Shown here: in pieces, positions 18,437-26,107 of the stretch
Layout of the letters: each line of letters opens with the position of its first letter
Position numbering within the stretch: the first letter of the stretch is position 1
NCBI GenBank assembly: GCA_947472765.1
Contig: CANJCM010000011.1
Span: 1-64,000, forward strand
Source of the DNA: Opitutia bacterium
Lineage (GTDB): Bacteria > Verrucomicrobiota > Verrucomicrobiia > Opitutales > Opitutaceae
Length of the DNA: 64,000 bases
Direction: 5' to 3'
Notes under the pieces: model-generated
What the model saw: the letters and a program-made list of their open reading frames with translations, nothing else
The model's database searches: none
What the model was told of the DNA's origin: nothing
Made by a program: the position numbers and the translations under genes

Positions 18437-19279
18437 TCACAGGAGCGCATTGTCGATCATCCGCAGTTCGTCCACCCAGACCGCAATCGCCAGCATTGTC
18501 CGCCCCGGCACGACTTCGCGCAGCGGCTCCATCGTGTTGGGATCGACGATCGAGACATAGATGACGCGAATTCGCCGCCGCTCGCCGAAGAGATGCGTGG
18601 CCTCCGCAATAATCCGATCCGGACTGCGCACCCCCTGCGCGACCATTTCGCGGGCGCGTTGCAGCGCCGCCGGAATGGCAGCCGCCTCCTGCCGCTGGCC
18701 GGACGTCAGATCGCGGCTGCGGAACGTGACCGCGAGGCCGTCGGTGTCCCGCACCGTCGGTGCCAGCAAGACTTCCGTTCCGAGGCTGAGATCGTTGATC
18801 ACCTTGCGCATCACGGCCGCCTGCTGGGCGTCGCGCTGGCCCATGATGAGGAAGTCGGGCCGGACGATGTTGAGCAGCTTGACCGTGCCCGTGGCCATGC
18901 CCCGGAAATGACTCGGCCGTGACACCCCGCAAAGCGGCTTGCTGACGGCCTCCTCGATCACGTAGGTGGAATACCCTTTCGGATAAAATTCCTCGGTCCC
19001 GGGCAGGAAGACCGCATCCACCTTCAGGTCCTCGCACAGCTTCAGGTCGGCGTCGGGGCTGCGCGGATAGCCCGCGAAATTCTCACTCGGGCCAAAGGCC
19101 AGCGGGTTGCGGAAAACGGAGACGACGACGTGCTGCGCGTGACTTTTGGCCGCCGCGATCAGCGCGGCGTGGCCGGCGTGCAACGCCCCGTTCGTGGCCA
19201 CGAGGCCAATCGACCGGCCCTCCTGCCGCGCGACAGTCGAGGCGGCACGCATCTCGGAAACAGTCTCGTATTTATGCAT
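18437..19279 (-). CDS. panC: Divergent pantoate-beta-alanine ligase homologue
   Basis: A 280-residue PanC-family protein (pantothenate synthetase: pantoate + beta-alanine + ATP). The family framework is clear: LVATNGALHAGHAALI, VVVSVFRNPLAF, YPRSPDADLKLCEDL, SKPLCGVSRPSHFRGM and RDAQQAAVMRKVI. Several positions that are near invariant in well-studied PanC enzymes differ: TMGALH is TNGALH, NPMQF is NPLAF, and the SSRN nucleotide loop reads TFRSRD. It may therefore be a diverged PanC or a ligase for another acid. The start is the ATG at 19279; the longer ORF has no homologous extension. It is divergent from dapL with 118 bases between them. Confidence 0.72.
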   Translation of the reverse strand: MHKYETVSEMRAASTVARQEGRSIGLVATNGALHAGHAALIAAAKSHAQHVVVSVFRNPLAFGPSENFAGYPRSPDADLKLCEDLKVDAVFLPGTEEFYPKGYSTYVIEEAVSKPLCGVSRPSHFRGMATGTVKLLNIVRPDFLIMGQRDAQQAAVMRKVINDLSLGTEVLLAPTVRDTDGLAVTFRSRDLTSGQRQEAAAIPAALQRAREMVAQGVRSPDRIIAEATHLFGERRRIRVIYVSIVDPNTMEPLREVVPGRTMLAIAVWVDELRMIDNALL

Positions 19280-19397
19280 GGGGCACGGCGGGGTGGACGG
19301 CGAACGTCGGGCTTGAACTAACCCTTCCCGGTGCGTTTGTTCAAGTTTTTCGCCGGTCCCACCGGTCCGATCCGCCGCCGCTCCCTCCTCCCTTCCC

Positions 19398-20621
19398 ATG
19401 ATCCGCATCAACGAGAATTACACCAAGCTCAAGGCGTCCTACCTTTTCAGCGACATCGCCAAGCGCGTCAGCGCCTATGTCGCCGCCAACCCGACCAAGC
19501 CCGTCATCCGGCTCGGCATCGGCGACGTCACCGAGCCGCTCCCGCCGGTGTGCGTCGAGGCGCTCCATGCCGCGACCGACGAGATGGCGAACCGCGCCAC
19601 GTTCAAGGGCTACGGCCCCGAGCAGGGCTACGCGTTCCTCCGCGACGTGATTGCGCAGCACGACTACGCGGCGCGCGGCTGCCAGATCGACGCCGATGAG
19701 ATCTTCATCTCCGACGGCGCGAAGTGCGACTGCGGCAACATCCAGGAAATCTTCGGCCAGGACATCCGCCTCGCGATTCCCGATCCCGTTTACCCGGTCT
19801 ACATCGATACGAACGTCATGGCCGGCCGCACCGGTCAGAACGTCGACGGCCGCTACCAGGGCGTCACCTATCTCGATAGCACGCCGGCGAACGGCTACGT
19901 GCCCGCGATTCCCGAGGTCGCGACCGATCTAATCTACCTCTGCTTCCCGAACAACCCGACCGGCGCCGTCGCCACCAAGGCCCAACTCGCGGCCTGGGTT
20001 GCCTATGCGAAGAAGCACAAGGCGATCATCCTCTTCGACTCCGCCTACGAGGCCTACATCCGCGACCCGCAGATTCCGCACTCCATCTACGAGATCGAAG
20101 GCGCCCGCGACGTCGCGCTCGAGTTCCGCAGCTTCTCCAAGACCGCGGGCTTCACCGGCACGCGCTGCGCCTACCTCGTCGTGCCGAAGTCAGTCGTCGC
20201 CTACGATGCCGCCGGCAACGCGCATCCGGTTCATGCCCTCTGGAATCGCCGCCACAGCACCAAGTTCAACGGCGTGGCGTATCCGATCCAGAAGGCCGCC
20301 GCCGCCATCTACACCGACGCCGGCAAGCAGCAGACCAAGGCGCTGATCGATTTCTATCTCGGCAACGCCAAGCTCATCCGCGATGCGGTGAAAAGCTGGG
20401 GCTTCAGCTGCATCGGCGGCGACAACGCGCCCTACCTCTGGATCAACACCGGCCGCGACTCCTGGGAATTTTTCGACCTGCTCCTGAACAAGGCCCAGGT
20501 CGTCTGCACGCCCGGCGCCGGCTTCGGCAAGTGCGGCGAAGGCCACGTCCGGATCAGCGCCTTCAACTCGCGCGAGAACGTCGAGAACGCGCTGGCGCGA
20601 ATCGCCGCCGCGCTGAAGTGA
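19398..20621 (+). CDS. dapL: LL-diaminopimelate aminotransferase
   Basis: A 407-residue PLP aminotransferase. It converts tetrahydrodipicolinate directly to LL-diaminopimelate for lysine and peptidoglycan synthesis. The match to DapL is strong through the whole length: [68 protein letters not shown] and the PLP lysine in [15 protein letters not shown]. This variant route is found in plants, Chlamydiae, Verrucomicrobia and some other bacteria, which fits the taxon inferred for the window. It is a single gene with its own terminator. Confidence 0.97.
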   Translation: MIRINENYTKLKASYLFSDIAKRVSAYVAANPTKPVIRLGIGDVTEPLPPVCVEALHAATDEMANRATFKGYGPEQGYAFLRDVIAQHDYAARGCQIDADEIFISDGAKCDCGNIQEIFGQDIRLAIPDPVYPVYIDTNVMAGRTGQNVDGRYQGVTYLDSTPANGYVPAIPEVATDLIYLCFPNNPTGAVATKAQLAAWVAYAKKHKAIILFDSAYEAYIRDPQIPHSIYEIEGARDVALEFRSFSKTAGFTGTRCAYLVVPKSVVAYDAAGNAHPVHALWNRRHSTKFNGVAYPIQKAAAAIYTDAGKQQTKALIDFYLGNAKLIRDAVKSWGFSCIGGDNAPYLWINTGRDSWEFFDLLLNKAQVVCTPGAGFGKCGEGHVRISAFNSRENVENALARIAAALK

Positions 20622-20653
20622 GGAAAAATTAAGAGTTAAGAATTAGGAATTAA

Positions 20654-20687
20654 GAAACCGATCCGGTACGGGTCGGTTTCTTTTTTT
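20654..20687 (+). terminator. Rho-independent terminator of dapL
   Basis: GAAACCGATCC pairs with GGGTCGGTTTC (one G-T type pair) across a short loop and is followed by seven T residues, about 33 bases after the stop codon. Confidence 0.9.
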
Positions 20688-20699
20688 GCCATGCCGGAA

Positions 20700-20723
20700 G
20701 TGGCACGGGTCTCCCGACCCGTG
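20700..20723. repeat. Solo GTGGCACGGGTCTCCC hairpin repeat
   Basis: CACGGGTC-TCCC-GACCCGTG forms a perfect hairpin. The same unit occurs as an inverted pair inside recD2 (30184-30242). Confidence 0.85.
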
Positions 20724-20752
20724 AAAGCCGTTCGAACGAACGTCGATCCGTG

Positions 20753-20916
20753 GCCGACACACCCCGCCCTACGGCACCCCTCTCGAGCCGGAATGATGCA
20801 GTGGAACGAAATCGGCGGGTGTGGGCACCCGCCCTCCATGGCAGGCGGATCGTTCGGACTTCCGTTCGCGCTCCTCTCAAAGAGCAATCCCTGGAGGGCC
20901 GGTGCCCCCACCGGCC
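20753..20916. repeat. 165-bp composite intergenic block, copy 1
   Basis: The block runs from GCCGACACACCCCGCC through ATCGGCGGGTGTGGGCACCC and AGGCGGATCGTTC to GGTGCCCCCACCGGCC. Copies 2 and 3 lie at 30701-30865 and 59001-59166 with high identity over the whole length. It is bounded by two short palindromic units, GGCGGGTGTGGGCACCCGCC and GGCCGGTGCCCCCACCGGCC. Confidence 0.85.
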
Positions 20917-21000
20917 ATTCGGCGTCGCCCCTTTCCGAACGCGCCGTGACGACACTGCGCCTCCAGCCAGGCCTCGGCCCCGTTTCGACCTTCTTCCCTC

Positions 21001-21672
21001 TTACTTCGTCTTCGAGAGCTCTGCCGAAATCTCCGCCGCCAGTCCCGCCACCGCCTGGCTCAGGCCGGCGACGAGTTCGGATTCGGTCTTGCCGTCCCAA
21101 CGCAGGTTCGCCGCGCGAAAATCGCCGCGGGCGATGGGCTCGTTCTTCCCGTCCGGCCCAAAAATCTCCCACACCGACCGAAACGCGATCGATCCGTCGG
21201 TCGATCCTTCCGCCGTCAGGACGCGCACCTTGAGTTCGCGATTGTAGGTCACACCGGCCGCCCGCATCCCGGGCGTCAGCACCGCCGCGGCCGCTCCCCG
21301 CGCCAGCAATTCCTCGCGCAACACGCGGCCGAGCCCGAGTTCGATCGGCTCACCCCAGCGGGCATATTCGCGGAACTCGATCTCGTGCTGGCCGCGGCGG
21401 ACCACAATCGGACGCGCCCGCAGATAGGTCGCGACCTCGACCTCGCGCAGGTGCACCACGGGCCGGGCACCCGCCGGTTCCGGAGCCGGTGCGGTCGACG
21501 GGGCGGTCAGGACGTAGAAGCGCGTGGGATCCGCCGCCGCCTGCGGAATCGGGATCGAGCAGCCGGTCACCGCCAGCGCGGCGAGGGCAAGGAAACCGCC
21601 AACCACTCCCCAGCGGGGGCCGCCTCCCGTTGCCTCGGTCACGGCGGGGTTCTGTATCGGACGGGACATCAT
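21001..21672 (-). CDS. ABC transport auxiliary lipoprotein of MCE system
   Basis: A 223-residue lipoprotein with signal and lipobox LAALAVTGCS near residue 38, then the ABC-type transport auxiliary (PqiC/YmbA, DUF330) domain: DPTRFYVLTAPS, VHLREVEVATYLRARPIVVR, YARWGEPIELGLGRVLREEL and DFRAANLRWDGKTESELVAGLSQAVAGLAAEI. Such proteins sit at the outer membrane facing the periplasm and work with MCE permeases in lipid movement. It overlaps the substrate-binding gene by 4 bases and is the last gene of the four-gene operon. Confidence 0.87.
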   Translation of the reverse strand: MMSRPIQNPAVTEATGGGPRWGVVGGFLALAALAVTGCSIPIPQAAADPTRFYVLTAPSTAPAPEPAGARPVVHLREVEVATYLRARPIVVRRGQHEIEFREYARWGEPIELGLGRVLREELLARGAAAAVLTPGMRAAGVTYNRELKVRVLTAEGSTDGSIAFRSVWEIFGPDGKNEPIARGDFRAANLRWDGKTESELVAGLSQAVAGLAAEISAELSKTK

Positions 21673-22673
21673 GGTTGATCCGGCCGCTTGCGGCCGGTGA
21701 TGAGGGCATTGGGATTGCGCTCGAGGAAATCCGCGAGGCGTTTCACCGCTTCCGCGGCTTCGTTCAGATGCGCGAGCGTGCCGGCGACTTCCTCGCCGAT
21801 GCCGCTGTGCGTATCGAGGAAACTTTGGGCCGTTGCCGCCGTGGATCGAAAGGATTGCAGCGTGCGTCGCGTTTCCGCGAGCGTCTCGTTCAGCTCCCTG
21901 CTCGTCGGCTCGATTTGCGCGTCCAGCCGGGCAATTACCGACCGCAGCTCACCCGCCGCCGTATTCAGGTTCTCGATCGTCCGCTTGATGTCGGGATTCG
22001 TGACGAGCGCCTCGACCTGCACCCCGGTTTTCTTCCATTGCTCGACCACCCCCTTCAGATCGACGCCATCGACCTGCTTGCGCGCGGTGTTGGCGAGCGA
22101 ACTCAGGTCGCGGGCGAGCCCCGCCATGTCGACGCGGCGGAAGTTGGCCAGCACCTCGCTGATGCCGTTCTGGAACTCGGAAATCGCCGATGGCACGTAG
22201 GGCACGACGACGAGCCGCTCCGGCGGCCGGGCGGTCGCAGGAAATTCCTTGGGGTCGTGGAAGTCGAGTTCGACGAACAACAGGCCGGTGGCGAGTCCCT
22301 GCACGCCAAGTTGGGCGCGCAGACCGCGGTCGACGAGCTGCTGCAATTCCGCGCGCGCCGACACGTTGATCGGCGCACCCGTGCTGTCGGCGACCCGGTC
22401 CCGCCCAAATTCGCACCTCACGGCGACGACCGAGAGGTTCTTCGTCGCATCGTAGGTGATGGTGAGGTCAACCACCCGGCCGACCGGTACGCCGCGCAGC
22501 TTCACCGGCGAGCCGAGGGTCAGGCCGTGCACCGATTCGTCGAAATACACCACGAACCGCTGCGGCTTCGCAAAAAAGTTCACGCCGCCAAAGGTGAGCA
22601 CCGCAATGATGCCCAGCGCAAAGGCGCCGATGACGAAGGCTCCGACCACCGTCGGGCTGAACTTCGTCTTCAT
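21669..22673 (-). CDS. MlaD/PqiB-type MCE substrate-binding protein
   Basis: A 334-residue membrane-anchored protein. An N-terminal helix (VVGAFVIGAFALGIIAVLTFGG) is followed by one MCE domain (FVVYFDESVHGLTLGSPVKLRGVPVGRVVDL) and a long helical tail (about 150-320, DMAGLARDLSSLANTARKQV). The MCE domain forms hexameric rings that carry lipids across the periplasm. The start is the ATG at 22673, just before the membrane helix; the track ORF starts 35 codons earlier without similarity. It lies in an operon with permease, ATPase and lipoprotein. Confidence 0.9.
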   Translation of the reverse strand: MKTKFSPTVVGAFVIGAFALGIIAVLTFGGVNFFAKPQRFVVYFDESVHGLTLGSPVKLRGVPVGRVVDLTITYDATKNLSVVAVRCEFGRDRVADSTGAPINVSARAELQQLVDRGLRAQLGVQGLATGLLFVELDFHDPKEFPATARPPERLVVVPYVPSAISEFQNGISEVLANFRRVDMAGLARDLSSLANTARKQVDGVDLKGVVEQWKKTGVQVEALVTNPDIKRTIENLNTAAGELRSVIARLDAQIEPTSRELNETLAETRRTLQSFRSTAATAQSFLDTHSGIGEEVAGTLAHLNEAAEAVKRLADFLERNPNALITGRKRPDQP

Positions 22674-22752
22674 GGCGCCGCCGCCCTCCCGCGGCCATCG
22701 CCGGCACCCACCGGCATACTCGTTCTGTTGAGACTCACGCGGAAATTTTCCA

Positions 22753-23565
22753 TCACGCGCCCGGCTTTGGCAAATCATCCCGCCTCAGGAATTCCCGCAC
22801 GCGCGGATCGCGACTCGACGCCGCCAGCTCGCGGGGATGGCCCTCGGCGATGATCCCCTGCTGCGCGCTATCCAGCATCACGACGCGATCGGCGAGATCG
22901 AAGATCGAGGCGAGTTCGTGCGACACGACCACGATGGTCGTGCCGAAGGTGTCGCGCACCTCGCGGATGAGTTCGTCAAGCTTCCGCGACGTCACCGGAT
23001 CGAGACCCGCCGAGGGCTCGTCGAAGAACACAATCGCCGGGTCCAGCGCCAGGGCGCGGGCGAGCCCGGCGCGCTTCTTCATGCCGCCGCTGATCTCCGA
23101 CGGAAAATAGTCCTCGAACCCTACCAGCCCAACCTGCCGCAGCTTGAGCGCGACGACTTCCTCGATGTCGCGCGCCGAGAGCGTCGTGTATTCCTCGAGC
23201 GGCAGCGCCACGTTTTGCCGGAGGGTCAGCGAGGTCCAGAGCGCCCCGCCTTGGAAGAGCATGCCGAAGGTGCGCAGGATCTGGCGGCGCGTTGCCGGGT
23301 CCGCCGCGCTGAACGGCTGCCCGAGGAACTTCACCAGCCCGGCCCGCGGCTGATTCAGGCCGACGAGATGCCGCAGCAGCGTGCTTTTGCCGCAACCCGA
23401 GCCGCCGATGATGAAGAAAATCTCCCCCGGCCTGACGGTGAACGACACGTCCTTCAGCACGACCTTGCCTTCGTAGCCGCACTCGAGGTGTTCCACCTCG
23501 ATCGCCGGAGCGGGTGGCAGGGCGGAGGCCTCGTCTGGATTCTGCCTGTGGCTGGTTCCGTTCAT
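22753..23565 (-). CDS. MlaF-type ABC transporter ATP-binding protein
   Basis: A 270-residue ABC ATPase with Walker A (GGSGCGKSTLLRHLVGL), Q-loop region, signature SGGMKKRAGLARALALDP and Walker B IVFFDEPSAGLDPVTS, then the D-loop and H-loop (VVSHELASIF). The AGLDPVTSRKLD stretch and the SGGMKKR signature are typical of MlaF/Mkl ATPases that drive MCE lipid transporters. I start at the ATG at 23565, four bases after the permease stop, in agreement with tight coupling. The N-terminal 20 residues are a variable extension. Confidence 0.93.
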   Translation of the reverse strand: MNGTSHRQNPDEASALPPAPAIEVEHLECGYEGKVVLKDVSFTVRPGEIFFIIGGSGCGKSTLLRHLVGLNQPRAGLVKFLGQPFSAADPATRRQILRTFGMLFQGGALWTSLTLRQNVALPLEEYTTLSARDIEEVVALKLRQVGLVGFEDYFPSEISGGMKKRAGLARALALDPAIVFFDEPSAGLDPVTSRKLDELIREVRDTFGTTIVVVSHELASIFDLADRVVMLDSAQQGIIAEGHPRELAASSRDPRVREFLRRDDLPKPGA

Positions 23566-23569
23566 GGCG

Positions 23570-24697
23570 TCAGATTCCCAGGGCGTTGAACAGCACCGCG
23601 AAAATCGCATCGGCCACGATCATGAGGAGGATGGCGGTCACCACCGCCGAGGTCGCCGCGCGACCGACGCCGGCCGCGCTCCGTTCCGCCTGCAGGCCCC
23701 GCAGGCAGCCGGCCAGTCCGATGATGACGCCAAACGCGACGCCGCGAATCACGCCGCTCGCGACATCGGACAAGTCGACGATGGTCAGCATCTCGGCCCA
23801 AAACGCCGCCGGGGGAATCGAGAGCTGGCCATAAGCAACCAACAACCCGCCAATGATGCCGAGCGCGTCGGAGTAGAGGACGAGAAACGGCATCATCAGG
23901 CCAAGCGCCAGGATCCGGGGCAGGACGAGGAACTGCACCGCGGGAATGCCGAGGGTCTCGAGGGCATCGATCTCCTCGTTCGCCTTCATGTTGCCGAGTG
24001 TCGCGGCGAACGCCGCCCCGGTGCGGCCAGCCAGCACCACGCCGGTCATCACTGCGCCCATTTCCCGCACCATCGCGAGGCCGATCAGGTCGGCGATGTA
24101 GATGTCGCCGCCGTACTGCCGGAGCACGAGCGCACCGGTGTAGGCGAGCGTCACGCCGACGAGCAGGCTGACGAGGCTCACGATCGGCAGCGCCATCGCG
24201 CCGCACTGCTGCATCTCGGTGAAGCAGTCGCGCCAGCGAAACCGCTGCGGGCTGCGCACGAGCCGGACGGTGCTGAGGACGCATTCGCCGACGAAACTGG
24301 AAATCGCGCGCGCCTTGGCCAGCGTGTCAGCCGTCGCCAGGCCGACGGTCGCGAGAAAACTCTCGGTGCGATCGAACGGCACGCTCGACTCGTGCGACGC
24401 CATCATCTGCGCCAAAAGCACCCGGATTTTCTCCGGCAGCGCCTCGGAATTGAAATAGAATCCGCGCTGGCGGCACCACTCCTCCACCTCGAGGAGAAAG
24501 AGCAGCAGCGAAGTATCCCACCGCGGCACTTCGCCCAGCCGCACGGTCACCCGCTTCGGTTCCGCGGCGCCGAGAAGCTTCGCCCAGGACGGTCGCGGAT
24601 CAGTGATCTGCCAGCTCCCGGCCAGGACGACTTCACAGCCCTCGCCCACCGCGTTCACGGTGACGCGGGCGGGCTGAATTTCCGAGGGCTGAGACAT
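23570..24697 (-). CDS. MlaE-type permease with N-terminal STAS domain
   Basis: A 375-residue MlaE/YrbE permease. Residues about 10-100 look like a STAS-type domain (GEGCEVVLAGSWQITDPRPS, VPRWDTSLLLFLLEVEEWCRQRG). The membrane part follows (FTEMQQCGAMALPIVSLVSLLVGV, TGVVLAGRTGAAFAATLGNMKANEEIDALE, VASGVIRGVAFGVIIGLAGCL). In E. coli the STAS protein MlaB is a separate subunit; here it is fused, as in a number of other Gram-negatives. It is the first gene of the operon. The start is the ATG at 24697; the longer ORF has a repeat-derived N-terminus. Confidence 0.92.
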   Translation of the reverse strand: MSQPSEIQPARVTVNAVGEGCEVVLAGSWQITDPRPSWAKLLGAAEPKRVTVRLGEVPRWDTSLLLFLLEVEEWCRQRGFYFNSEALPEKIRVLLAQMMASHESSVPFDRTESFLATVGLATADTLAKARAISSFVGECVLSTVRLVRSPQRFRWRDCFTEMQQCGAMALPIVSLVSLLVGVTLAYTGALVLRQYGGDIYIADLIGLAMVREMGAVMTGVVLAGRTGAAFAATLGNMKANEEIDALETLGIPAVQFLVLPRILALGLMMPFLVLYSDALGIIGGLLVAYGQLSIPPAAFWAEMLTIVDLSDVASGVIRGVAFGVIIGLAGCLRGLQAERSAAGVGRAATSAVVTAILLMIVADAIFAVLFNALGI

Positions 24698-25010
24698 CGC
24701 GTTAAAGCTCACTGCCGCTGCGCGCCGGTTCAAGCTTCGGGAGCGAAGGCCCAAACCGGGTTGAGCCGGAAGCCAGGAAGAGAGGAATAGGACTCCCAAC
24801 CAGTGAACCACTAACCGGCACTAACGAGACACTAACTCCGAACCACGGATTTGAACCGCTGGTCCGGATTCCGGGATTCCTGGCTTCAGGCTCCATGGCT
24901 TGGATTAGGGCCCATAAGTGAACACGCGTGGCGACCCCGTTTGAAGCACGGCCGACCGCGACGAACTCCGGCTTGCAGCCTCCGCCCGGACTCCACGCAA
25001 TGCGCCTCTC
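24698..25010. repeat. Gap with CACTAA-type repeats
   Basis: CCAGTGAACCACTAACCGGCACTAACGAGAC and related text lie at about 24799-24845, followed by non-repetitive sequence with no gene seen. It separates the divergent MCE operon and the phosphatase gene and should hold both promoters. Confidence 0.6.
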
Positions 25011-25661
25011 ATGCCTCGTTTTCAGACTGTCCTGCTCGACCTTGATGGCACGCTGGTGGACGCGTTCACCACGATTCACCGGAGCTACGTGCACGTGCTG
25101 CCACAATTCGGCCGCCCGGCGCCCACCGCCGCCGCCGTCCGGCGCGCCGTCGGCGGGGGACTCGAGAACGCGATGCGGCACTTCCTGCCCGAGGAGCTGA
25201 TCGCCGAGGCGGTGAAGAAGCACATCGCCCACACCGAGACCATTTTGCTCGAGGACGCCCGCGCCCTGCCCGGCGCGCTGGAGTTGCTCAAGTCCCAGCA
25301 CGAGGCCGGCGCCACCCTCGCCGCCTTCACGAACAAGCGCGGCGAACATGCCCGCAAAGTGTGCGCCCACCTCGGCATGAGCCCGTATCTCCGCGGCATC
25401 TACGGCGCGAAGGACACGCCCTGGCTCAAGCCGCAGCCGGAATTCGCCGCCCATGTCCTCACCGCGCTCAATGCCACCGCCGCGACCACGATCCTGATCG
25501 GCGACTCACCGTTCGACGTTCAAGCTGCGCACAACGGTGGTTTCCCCTGCTGGTGCGTCACCACCGGCACGCACAGCGCCGAGGAACTTCGCGAGGCCAA
25601 GGCCGACGGCGTCTTCGAGGATCTGTTCGCCGTCCAGGCCGCGCTCGCGGCCGCGAAATAA
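25011..25661 (+). CDS. HAD-superfamily phosphatase (phosphoglycolate-phosphatase-like)
   Basis: A 216-residue HAD hydrolase with motif I LLDLDGTLVDAFTTI (nucleophile Asp10, acid/base Asp12), a helical cap domain (about 15-85), motif II FTNKRGEHARKV, motif III lysine in KPQPEF and motif IV ILIGDSPFDVQAA. The layout is that of phosphoglycolate phosphatases and related Gph enzymes that remove 2-phosphoglycolate. The precise substrate is not determined by motif. It stands alone between repeat-rich gaps. Confidence 0.85.
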   Translation: MPRFQTVLLDLDGTLVDAFTTIHRSYVHVLPQFGRPAPTAAAVRRAVGGGLENAMRHFLPEELIAEAVKKHIAHTETILLEDARALPGALELLKSQHEAGATLAAFTNKRGEHARKVCAHLGMSPYLRGIYGAKDTPWLKPQPEFAAHVLTALNATAATTILIGDSPFDVQAAHNGGFPCWCVTTGTHSAEELREAKADGVFEDLFAVQAALAAAK

Positions 25662-25713
25662 TCCCCCGCCCGCCGGGGTCGGCCCCGCCCCTCACCACCA
25701 AGCCAAGCCCAGT

Positions 25714-25734
25714 TTGTCATCTATCAGATGACAA
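25714..25734. repeat. Empty target-type palindrome
   Basis: TTGTCATC-TATCA-GATGACAA: perfect 8-bp arms with a 5-bp loop. Confidence 0.85.
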
Positions 25735-25766
25735 CCACGGCAATCCCCGCTGCGGCAGCTGAGCAA

Positions 25767-25789
25767 CTTGTCATCCAATGGATGACAAG
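25767..25789. repeat. Empty target-type palindrome
   Basis: CTTGTCATC-CAATG-GATGACAAG: perfect 9-bp arms with a 5-bp loop. Confidence 0.85.
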
Positions 25790-25820
25790 ATCGCCGGGCC
25801 TCCAGCTGCATCTCTTCCGG

Positions 25821-25972
25821 TTGTCATCTGATACTTGGATTCCGAAGTTGGCTTCGTAGCCCGCTGCGTGAGCAGCGGGAGGGCTTGAGGCGAAGCGATC
25901 AAGAAGTCCCTGTCCTCACGGACAGGGCCACGCCAATCCGTTTAACTTCGGAATCCAGGTATTGGATGACAA
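25821..25972. mobile_element. Composite palindrome-nested element, copy 1
   Basis: The outer arms TTGTCATC and GATGACAA belong to the target-type palindrome. Inside are terminal inverted repeats TACTTGGATTCCGAAGTT and AACTTCGGAATCCAGGTA. Between them are two hairpins, CCCGCTGC-GTGA-GCAGCGGG and CCCTGTCC-TCAC-GGACAGGG, whose loops are complementary. The element is non-coding. Other copies: 43345-43498, 49157-49304, 55252-55399. Confidence 0.88.
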
Positions 25973-26107
25973 CGACGGCCTGGCCTTCGGCTCGGGCGCC
26001 GGCTCGGTGGATGGGCCGCCGCCCGCGGACTTTTCCCTTTCCCTTCCCGCGCCCGCCGCACAGCGTCACGCGACTTCGCCCCCGGCCTCGCTTCGGGCCG
26101 CCCCGCC

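Larger units (their letters stand above)
25662..26107. repeat. Gap with two empty palindromes and one composite element
   Basis: The gap contains the empty palindromes at 25714-25734 and 25767-25789 and a full composite element at 25821-25972. No gene is seen. The last 130 bases are GC-rich sequence leading to the symporter gene. Confidence 0.8.
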
